In this document: in pieces, positions 1 through 5,268 of the stretch
Layout of the letters: each line of letters starts with the position of its first letter
Position numbering within the stretch: the first letter of the stretch is position 1
DNA from: an uncultured Lachnospiraceae bacterium
GTDB lineage: Bacteria > Bacillota > Clostridia > Lachnospirales > Lachnospiraceae
DNA: 7,346 nt
Assembly: GCA_902797785.1 (NCBI GenBank)
Contig: CADBUD010000278.1
Span: 1 to 7,346, forward strand
Direction: 5' to 3'
Notes under the pieces: generated by a model
Seen by the model: only the letters and a program-made list of their open reading frames with translations
Databases searched by the model: none
Told to the model about the DNA's origin: nothing
Position numbers and translations under genes: made by a program

Positions 1-8
1 GCAGGAAA

Positions 9-69
9 ATTTGCTAAATAAAAGAGTTTCTTACGTGCAAGCACGACGAATCTCTTTCATTTAGCAAAT
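9..69. repeat. Long imperfect inverted repeat (hairpin) in the upstream leader
   Basis: Arm 9-26 (ATTTGCTAAATAAAAGAG) is the reverse complement of arm 52-69 (CTCTTTCATTTAGCAAAT) except for one A/C mismatch (position 20 against 58), giving 17 of 18 pairs. Inside, 28-30 pairs with 48-50, and CGTG 34-37 pairs with CACG 42-45 around a CAAG loop, so the whole 61-nt segment can fold into one long stem. On the + strand it is followed by CGACTG with no T-run, so it is a poor intrinsic terminator in that direction; on the - strand a short TTT follows the stem. It could be a terminator for an unseen gene to the left, a processing or protein-binding site, or a small dispersed palindromic repeat. The structure is seen directly; the function is unknown. 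Confidence 0.8.
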
Positions 70-99
70 CGACTGTGAATAGTAACGTTTGATAGAAGT

Positions 100-127
100 T
101 TGAATAAAAATGAACTGGTACTATTAT
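100..127 (+). promoter_or_regulatory. Candidate sigma-A promoter for the alpha-galactosidase operon
   Basis: A -35-like TTGAAT (100-105, 4 of 6 to TTGACA) and a -10-like TATTAT (122-127, 5 of 6 to TATAAT) are separated by 16 bp in an AT-rich region. Transcription would start near 133-135, inside the palindrome TGAAATTTCA at 131-140, leaving an untranslated leader of about 100 nt before the start codon at 239. The position of the palindrome at +1 would suit a repressor. This is inferred from sequence match only; AT-rich Clostridia spacers often contain chance matches. Confidence 0.45.
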
Positions 128-130
128 ACA

Positions 131-160
131 TGAAATTTCAAAGCATTTCAAAGCATTTTC
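131..160. repeat. Palindrome plus tandem 10-bp repeat, possible operator
   Basis: TGAAATTTCA at 131-140 is a perfect 10-bp palindrome. ATTTCAAAGC at 135-144 is repeated exactly at 145-154, followed by the partial copy ATTTTC at 155-160. The same bases also give an inverted pair, TGAAAT (131-136) and ATTTCA (145-150). A period of 10 bp places the copies on the same face of the helix. The region lies just downstream of the 100-127 promoter candidate and upstream of the 171-199 one. A regulator of alpha-galactoside use is a reasonable guess, but no known consensus is matched; it does not fit the CcpA cre pattern because the central CG is missing. Confidence 0.5.
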
Positions 161-170
161 TACAAAAATC

Positions 171-199
171 TGGAAGAGAGAAAGAATTTATGGTATGAT
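171..199 (+). promoter_or_regulatory. Alternative extended -10 promoter, weak -35
   Basis: TATGAT at 194-199 is preceded by TGG (191-193), which gives an extended -10 of the TGnTATAAT type. The matching -35 position (171-176, TGGAAG, 17-bp spacing) agrees with TTGACA at only three bases. Transcription would begin near 206, giving a short leader of about 33 nt that contains just the ribosome binding site. It competes with the 100-127 candidate; both could be used. Confidence 0.35.
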
Positions 200-242
200 G
201 AGTAAAAATGTGAAAAATAAAGATAAGGAGGCGAAGGAATGA
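195..242 (+). other. 15-codon leader reading frame overlapping the alpha-galactosidase start (ATGA)
   Basis: An ATG at 195 opens a frame reading MMSKNVKNKDKEAKE and stops at TGA 240-242. That stop overlaps the ATG (239-241) of the alpha-galactosidase in an ATGA arrangement typical of translational coupling. The frame covers the downstream ribosome binding site. Against it being real: no good ribosome binding site lies at the right distance before 195 (GGAAGAG at 172-178 is too far), the peptide is very short and lysine-rich as AT-rich DNA gives by chance, and it could only be translated from the upstream promoter. Listed as a possibility, not as a gene. Confidence 0.15.
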
Positions 243-2632
243 TAAAAAAACTGGGGGATTTCTTCATATTAGAAACAGCGCATACAACGTATGCCTTCCG
301 AATCATGGACACCGGACAGCTGGAGCACTTGTACTATGGGAAAAAAATTACCCTGCGCCAGGAGAGCGATGCATCCTGTCTGATTGAGCGGCATGCATTT
401 GCGCCCGGGAACACAAATCAGTATCAGGCGGGGGCTGGCAGCTTTTCTTTGGAGGATGTCTGTCTGGAAATGTCATCTTATGGGAAGGGGGATATCCGGG
501 AGCCGTTTTTGGAAGTGGTCGCGAAAGATGGATCGACGACATCAGATTTTATCTATTCTGATTTTTCTCTTCATTCCGGAAAAGAGGAATTTACGGCGCT
601 TCCTGGCTCTTATGATGAAAGCGGCAAGGTGGAGACACTGCGCATTGTGATGAAAGACCGGCAGAATGATTTAAAGCTGGTCTTATCCTATTTTGTATAT
701 GAAGAATGTGATGTCATTACCAGAGCGTCCAAACTGGTGAACGAGGGGAAAACTTCAGTGCGCCTGGAGCGGTTGTTATCCACGCAGCTGGACTTCCCGA
801 CCTCAGAATATATTGCGACCACCTTTACCGGTGGCTGGGTGAGGGAGATGCGGCGGACGGATCATCCTTTGAGAGCGGGAAAATTGGTCAATGCAAGTTT
901 TACCGGCTCTTCTTCAAACAGGGCAAATCCTTTTGTCTGTCTGGCCAGGCCGGATGCGGGGGAAGAGACCGGCGAGGTCTATGGGATGAATCTGATCTAT
1001 AGTGGAAATCACATGGAAGTCTTTGAGGTGGCAAGCTTTGGAAAACTGCGGTTCTTATCGGGAATCAATCCGCAGGGGTTCTCGTTTGTACTGGATGGCG
1101 GAGAGAAATTTGAGGCGCCGGAAGCAGTCCTGACCTTTTCGGCAGAAGGATTTTCTGGTATGAGCCGGAATATGCATGAATTTGTAAGAAAGCATATTGT
1201 AAGGGGATATTGGAGAGACCGGGCACGACCAGTCTTGCTGAACAGCTGGGAAGCATCTTATTTTGATATCAGCGAGCGAAAGCTGCTAAAGCTGGCAAAG
1301 GCAGGACGGGATGTGGGAATCGAATTGTTCGTCATGGATGACGGATGGTTCTTAGGACGAAACGATGATACCAGTTCGCTGGGAGATTGGGAGCCGGATC
1401 CAAAGAAGCTGCCGGATGGGTTGAAAGGGATTTGTAATAAAGTAAATCAGCTGGGGCTCTCCTTTGGAATCTGGGTGGAGCCGGAAATGGTAAATGTCAA
1501 GAGCCGGCTGTATGAAAAGCATCCGGACTGGACGATTGAAATTCCGGGAAAGCCTCATTCCGAGGGGCGAAATCAAAGAATCTTAGATCTGACCAAAAAA
1601 GAAGTGCAGGATTTTTTGATCGAGGAAATGTCGCGGGTATTTTCTTCGGCAAAGATCGAATATGTGAAATGGGATATGAACCGGACATTTACAGACTGTT
1701 ATTCCAACGGCCTTCCGCCGGAGCGGCAGGGAGAGGTGTTCCACCGGTATATCCTGGGGCTGTATCGTTGTCTTAGGGAATTGATGGCAAAATTCCCCAA
1801 AATTCTGTTTGAAGGCTGCGCAGCCGGAGGAAATCGGTTCGACCTTGGGATGCTCTGCTATTTCCCACAGATTTGGGGAAGCGATGACACGGATGCCTTA
1901 TGCCGGGCAGAAATCCAGTATGGTTACAGCTTTGGATATCCACTCTCCACAGTGACGTCCCATGTTTCTTCGGTGCCAAATCACCAGACGCTTCGGATTT
2001 CTCCGTTGGACACGCGGTATGCGGTCGCAGGCTTTGGGGTTCTGGGGTATGAGCTGAATCTTTGCGACTTGAGCTCGGAAGAGCTTAAAGAGGTCGAGGC
2101 ACAGATCAGCACCTATAAGGCATGGCGGGAGGTATATTTCTTTGGGGATTTCTATCGGGGAAGGAGCTTTTTGCCGGAAGGCAGGCAAATTCCGGGAAGT
2201 GTATTGGATCCGTCACCGGAGCAGGTCATGGAATGGACCGTCGTATCCAAAGACCGGAAAAAAGCAGTCGGAATGCTGCTTCAAAAGCTCGTTGTGCCGA
2301 ATACGCAATATCAGTATTATCGTGCCAGGGGATTATCCGGACAAAAGAAATATCATTTTTATAATATGGCAAAAAAACACAGCATCAAAAGCTTTGGGGA
2401 TCTGGTGAATACCGCGTCGCCGGTGCATATCCGGCAGAATTCCCTGATGCAGGAGGTTGTTTCAAGATTCGTGAAGATGGATGGAGAGAGAGAAGATTAT
2501 GAAGCTTATGGGGATACACTCATGAACGCCGGCGTCAAGCTGAAACAGGGATTTTCCGGAACCGGATACAGTGAAGAGGTACGCTTCCTTCCAGATTTTG
2601 GTGCGCGCCTTTATTATATGGAGGAGCTGTGA
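239..2632 (+). CDS. Alpha-galactosidase, glycoside hydrolase family 36
   Basis: Retaining exo-alpha-galactosidase that should release terminal alpha-1,6-galactose from raffinose, melibiose or stachyose. It has no signal peptide or membrane segment, so it acts in the cytoplasm on imported sugars. Start: AAGGAGG at 225-231 lies 7 nt before the ATG. Layout by motif: N-terminal beta-sandwich to about residue 320, (beta/alpha)8 barrel about 330-650, C-terminal beta domain. Visible motifs are LLNSWEASYFD (W337), FVMDDGW (D367, D368), WVEPEM (412-417), KWDMNR with nucleophile D479, EGCAAGGNRFD (525-535, C527), and WGSDDTDA with acid/base D549. The 70-residue nucleophile-to-acid/base spacing matches family members such as Geobacillus AgaA (D478/D548). 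At 797 residues it is longer than the roughly 730 usual in the family; the extra length appears to lie near the C-terminus (about 690-797). It is followed 43 bp later by a protease gene, probably in the same transcript. No sugar transporter or regulator is visible in the window. Often auto-named rafA, agaA or melA; no symbol is certain. Confidence 0.96.
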   Translation: MIKKLGDFFILETAHTTYAFRIMDTGQLEHLYYGKKITLRQESDASCLIERHAFAPGNTNQYQAGAGSFSLEDVCLEMSSYGKGDIREPFLEVVAKDGSTTSDFIYSDFSLHSGKEEFTALPGSYDESGKVETLRIVMKDRQNDLKLVLSYFVYEECDVITRASKLVNEGKTSVRLERLLSTQLDFPTSEYIATTFTGGWVREMRRTDHPLRAGKLVNASFTGSSSNRANPFVCLARPDAGEETGEVYGMNLIYSGNHMEVFEVASFGKLRFLSGINPQGFSFVLDGGEKFEAPEAVLTFSAEGFSGMSRNMHEFVRKHIVRGYWRDRARPVLLNSWEASYFDISERKLLKLAKAGRDVGIELFVMDDGWFLGRNDDTSSLGDWEPDPKKLPDGLKGICNKVNQLGLSFGIWVEPEMVNVKSRLYEKHPDWTIEIPGKPHSEGRNQRILDLTKKEVQDFLIEEMSRVFSSAKIEYVKWDMNRTFTDCYSNGLPPERQGEVFHRYILGLYRCLRELMAKFPKILFEGCAAGGNRFDLGMLCYFPQIWGSDDTDALCRAEIQYGYSFGYPLSTVTSHVSSVPNHQTLRISPLDTRYAVAGFGVLGYELNLCDLSSEELKEVEAQISTYKAWREVYFFGDFYRGRSFLPEGRQIPGSVLDPSPEQVMEWTVVSKDRKKAVGMLLQKLVVPNTQYQYYRARGLSGQKKYHFYNMAKKHSIKSFGDLVNTASPVHIRQNSLMQEVVSRFVKMDGEREDYEAYGDTLMNAGVKLKQGFSGTGYSEEVRFLPDFGARLYYMEEL

Positions 2633-2655
2633 ATCATAGCAGTTTTTCTAAGAAA

Positions 2656-2662
2656 AAGGAGG
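2656..2662 (+). promoter_or_regulatory. Ribosome binding site of the C11 peptidase, long spacing
   Basis: AAGGAGG matches the anti-Shine-Dalgarno sequence fully but ends 13 nt before the ATG at 2676, longer than the usual 5-9 nt. The bases between are almost all purine (GGAGGAAAAAAAG and more A). It still decides the start, since no closer site or better in-frame start is present and the following residues give the expected basic N-terminus before the membrane segment. Confidence 0.7.
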
Positions 2663-2675
2663 AAAAAAAGAAAAA

Positions 2676-5003
2676 ATGGCAGAAAATAACAGACCAAGAA
2701 GCAGAGAAAAAAATGTTACCGAAGGCGGAGGAAATGTCAGACGCCGGGGGAGCGGGCTTGGAACCGGTCCGGTCGGATCTTCCGACGGATATCAGGGCAG
2801 AGGAAGCGGTGGAGGCGGAGGAAAGCGGGCCGCTGCCATTGGAGGTGGAATCGGAATCCCGGCTGTCATCATCATGTTGATCGTCAACTTTTTCTTTGGC
2901 GGCGGAAATGGAGGCCAGACGGTCAATCAAACCGGCAGCTCACAAACCTCTACAGCGACAGTGACAGAGAGCTTTTCAGAAGAATCCAATGTAAATTATA
3001 AATTAAACACATCTGTTGCAGACGGTTCCAGAGAAAAAAGAACCGTGATCAAAGGGGACGGAAAAGATGTCGTCACGATGATGGTCTACATGTGCGGTAC
3101 CGATTTGGAGTCGAAATATGGAATGGCGACCAATGACTTATCGGAAATGTCAGCGGCAAAATTCGGGGACAATATCAATATTATTGTATACACCGGAGGC
3201 TGTACCAATTGGAAAACAAATGGAATCAGTACCAGCGTGAACCAGATTTATCAGGTGCAGAACGGCTCCCTGAAATGTCTGGTCAAGGACGATGGCGCCA
3301 AGGCCATGACGGATCCATCGACACTTTCCGGATTCATTAAGTGGTGCGCAAAAAATTATCCGGCGAACCGGAATGAACTGATTTTTTGGGATCACGGCGG
3401 AGGAAGCGTCAGTGGTTATGGATATGATGAAAAAAATAAGAGCAGCGGTTCCATGAATTTGAGCGGAATCAAAAAAGCTCTGAGCGATGGTGGAGTGACC
3501 TTTGATTTTATCGGTTTTGACGCTTGTCTGATGGCGACAGCAGAAACAGCGCTGATGCTGAATGATTATGGGGATTACCTGATCGCGTCGGAGGAAACGG
3601 AGCCGGGAATCGGCTGGTACTATACGAACTGGTTGACAAAATGGGGACAGGACACATCCATGTCCACCTTGGAAATCGGAAAAAATATCATTGATGATTA
3701 TACCAATGCCTGTGCCTCCAAATGCAGAGGTCAGAAAACAACATTGTCGCTGATCGATCTGGCAGAATTTTCCCATACTGTACCGGAAAAGTTGACCGGA
3801 TTTTCCAAATCGATCAATACAAAGATCGAACAGAAAGAGTATAAGGCAGTTTCTGATGCCAGATATACGGCGAGAGAATTTGCGGACAGTTCAAAAATCG
3901 ATCAGGTGGATCTGGTTCATTTGGCAGAAAATATGAAGAGTGAGGAAGGAAAAGCATTGGCGGACACGCTGAAAAGTGCCGTGAAATATAACCGGACCTC
4001 AAGCAATATGACCAATGCAAATGGAGTATCCATCTATTTCCCATACAAACGCCTCTCCTATGTAGACCAGGCCTGCAATACCTATGGAGCCATCGGGATG
4101 GATCAGGAATACGCGAAATGCATCAAGGGCTTTGCCAGCTTGGAGACGACAGGTCAGGCAGCCACCGGAGGAACCTCCAATCCACTGGCTTCCCTGCTGG
4201 GGCAGGCAGTCGGCAATGGTGGGGGAGATATGGTAAATCAGCTGATTGGTTCCTTTTTAAGCAACCGGAGCATGGTAGAGGGACTGGATGATTCCAATAC
4301 GGAGTATTATGATGACCGTGTCCTTTCCGAGGAAGAAACAGGGGACTATATCGAGATGAACCGTCTCGATGCCAATAGTCTGTTCTGGTCGGAAAATGAC
4401 AAAGAAGAAGCTGTTTTAGACCTGACAGATGAACAGTGGAGCCTGGTGCATGAGATCGATATGAATATGTTCTATGATGATGGAGAGGGGTATGTAGATC
4501 TTGGACTGGACAATATGTTCAGTTTCAATGAGGAGAATGATCTGGTTGCGGATACGAGCGGAACCTGGGTGGCAATCAATGGAAAGGTCGTTCCGTATTA
4601 TCATCTGGATACCACGGAGGAAGAGGACAACGCCTATACGATTACCGGACGCGTGCCGGTCCTGCTCAATGGGGAACGGGCGAATCTGATCCTTGTGTTT
4701 GATAATGAGAATCCGCATGGATATATTGCAGGAGCTGCCTTGGACTATGTCGAAGGAGAGACCGAGACGGTGCCAAAGAGCATGACGGAGCTTCAGATTG
4801 GGGATACGCTGGACTTTGTCTGCGATTATTATTCCTATGACGGAGAATATCAGGACAGCTATCTCATGGGAGAACAGATGATCGTATCAGAAGATATGGT
4901 GATCAGCGATGTTCCGGTCGGGGAAAATGAAAAGCGGGTCACGTATCGGCTGACGGATCTCTATAACCAGGAATATTGGACGCCGGTAGTTCCTATGGAA
5001 TGA
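2676..5003 (+). CDS. Membrane-anchored clostripain-family (C11) cysteine peptidase
   Basis: Cysteine endopeptidase of family C11 (clan CD), expected to cut after Arg or Lys. Order of parts in its 775 residues: a basic, Gly/Ser/Arg-rich cytoplasmic tail (1-51); one hydrophobic segment (about 52-74, including PAVIIMLIVNFFF) without a signal-peptidase site, suggesting a type II anchor with the rest outside; a Ser/Thr/Asn linker (about 78-125); the catalytic domain (about 130-488), opening with VVTMMVYMCGTDLES; a polar linker (about 489-545); and an acidic C-terminal region (about 546-775). Catalytic His is H240 in FWDHGGGSVSGYG and Cys is C284 in FDACLMATAE; D282, two residues before the Cys, matches the S1 aspartate that favours basic P1 residues in the family. 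The dyad spacing of 44 is close to that of PmC11 (H133/C179). K253 or K255 lies where PmC11 cuts itself (K147). The gene follows the alpha-galactosidase by 43 bp with no terminator. The substrate cannot be told from sequence; the C-terminal region has no function I can name. Confidence 0.92.
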   Translation: MAENNRPRSREKNVTEGGGNVRRRGSGLGTGPVGSSDGYQGRGSGGGGGKRAAAIGGGIGIPAVIIMLIVNFFFGGGNGGQTVNQTGSSQTSTATVTESFSEESNVNYKLNTSVADGSREKRTVIKGDGKDVVTMMVYMCGTDLESKYGMATNDLSEMSAAKFGDNINIIVYTGGCTNWKTNGISTSVNQIYQVQNGSLKCLVKDDGAKAMTDPSTLSGFIKWCAKNYPANRNELIFWDHGGGSVSGYGYDEKNKSSGSMNLSGIKKALSDGGVTFDFIGFDACLMATAETALMLNDYGDYLIASEETEPGIGWYYTNWLTKWGQDTSMSTLEIGKNIIDDYTNACASKCRGQKTTLSLIDLAEFSHTVPEKLTGFSKSINTKIEQKEYKAVSDARYTAREFADSSKIDQVDLVHLAENMKSEEGKALADTLKSAVKYNRTSSNMTNANGVSIYFPYKRLSYVDQACNTYGAIGMDQEYAKCIKGFASLETTGQAATGGTSNPLASLLGQAVGNGGGDMVNQLIGSFLSNRSMVEGLDDSNTEYYDDRVLSEEETGDYIEMNRLDANSLFWSENDKEEAVLDLTDEQWSLVHEIDMNMFYDDGEGYVDLGLDNMFSFNEENDLVADTSGTWVAINGKVVPYYHLDTTEEEDNAYTITGRVPVLLNGERANLILVFDNENPHGYIAGAALDYVEGETETVPKSMTELQIGDTLDFVCDYYSYDGEYQDSYLMGEQMIVSEDMVISDVPVGENEKRVTYRLTDLYNQEYWTPVVPME

Positions 5004-5121
5004 TGGTGAAAACAACAATGGAATTTTTTCCCCAAATTTCAAAAATGAAAGCTTATATGAAAAATGAGCAAAGCGGCAGGACATTTCGTTCATGAGTATA
5101 TCTTGTTGACATTTGTAAAAC

Positions 5122-5196
5122 GTACTGATTTCGATGTCACAGGAAAATTTGTTAATTTTGCCAAAAACTATTGTCAAATTGTCAGATAATCAGTAC
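5122..5196. repeat. 9-bp inverted repeat pair bracketing the EF-G-like promoter region
   Basis: GTACTGATT at 5122-5130 and AATCAGTAC at 5188-5196 are exact reverse complements separated by 57 bp (66 bp centre to centre, about 6.3 helical turns). The right copy overlaps the first bases of the -10 box at 5194-5199; the left copy lies upstream of the -35. Such a pair could be two half-sites of a repressor or a DNA loop. The match is seen directly; the regulatory role is inference. Confidence 0.4.
5142..5162. repeat. AT-rich palindrome upstream of the -35 box
   Basis: AAAATT (5144-5149) and AATTTT (5154-5159) form a perfect inverted repeat around TGTT. It ends about 10 bp before the -35 box at 5171, where an UP element or activator site would sit. 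AT-rich palindromes arise easily by chance, so its role is open. Confidence 0.35.
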
Positions 5197-5199
5197 AAT
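5171..5199 (+). promoter_or_regulatory. Sigma-A promoter of the EF-G-like gene
   Basis: TTGTCA (5171-5176) and TACAAT (5194-5199) are spaced by exactly 17 bp, each one base from consensus (TTGACA, TATAAT). Transcription should start near 5206, giving an untranslated leader of about 63 nt with the ribosome binding site at 5254-5259. ATTGTCA occurs twice, at 5170-5176 and 5178-5184. A second -35-like TTGACA at 5106-5111 has only a poor -10 (TTTCGA, 5129-5134) at 17-bp spacing. No convincing terminator for the preceding gene is seen in 5004-5170, so some read-through is possible. Confidence 0.7.
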
Positions 5200-5268
5200 A
5201 TGATTATACTTATGGACGAAATGGATTTCTGTTTTGTTCAAAAAATCTGAAATGGGAGGTACGAAACT

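Noticed and set aside
2629..2880. 83-codon + strand frame starting with GTG over the end of the alpha-galactosidase gene and the start of the peptidase gene
   Set aside because: It has GGAGG a few bases upstream, but its Lys/Glu-rich then Ala/Glu-rich composition is what Gly/Ser/Arg-coding repeats give in a shifted frame, and the peptidase frame explains the region fully.
3150..3776. 208-codon open frame on the - strand inside the peptidase gene
   Set aside because: It lies antisense to the conserved catalytic domain (H240 to C284), has no ribosome binding site evident, and its translation shows no recognisable domain; it is a by-product of codon bias on the coding strand.
5004..5060. Possible terminator after the peptidase gene (GGAATTTTTTCC at 5020-5031, TTTC/GAAA at 5037-5050)
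   Set aside because: The stems are only four pairs and AT-rich, and no GC-rich stem followed by T-run is present.
5045..5095. 16-codon frame (MKAYMKNEQSGRTFRS) in the spacer
   Set aside because: No ribosome binding site and no other support; chance frame.
5212..5250. 12-codon frame (MDEMDFCFVQKI) in the leader of the EF-G-like gene, as a possible regulatory leader peptide
   Set aside because: The ATG would be only about 6 nt from the predicted transcript start with no ribosome binding site; leader-peptide control as in tetM is attractive but not supported.
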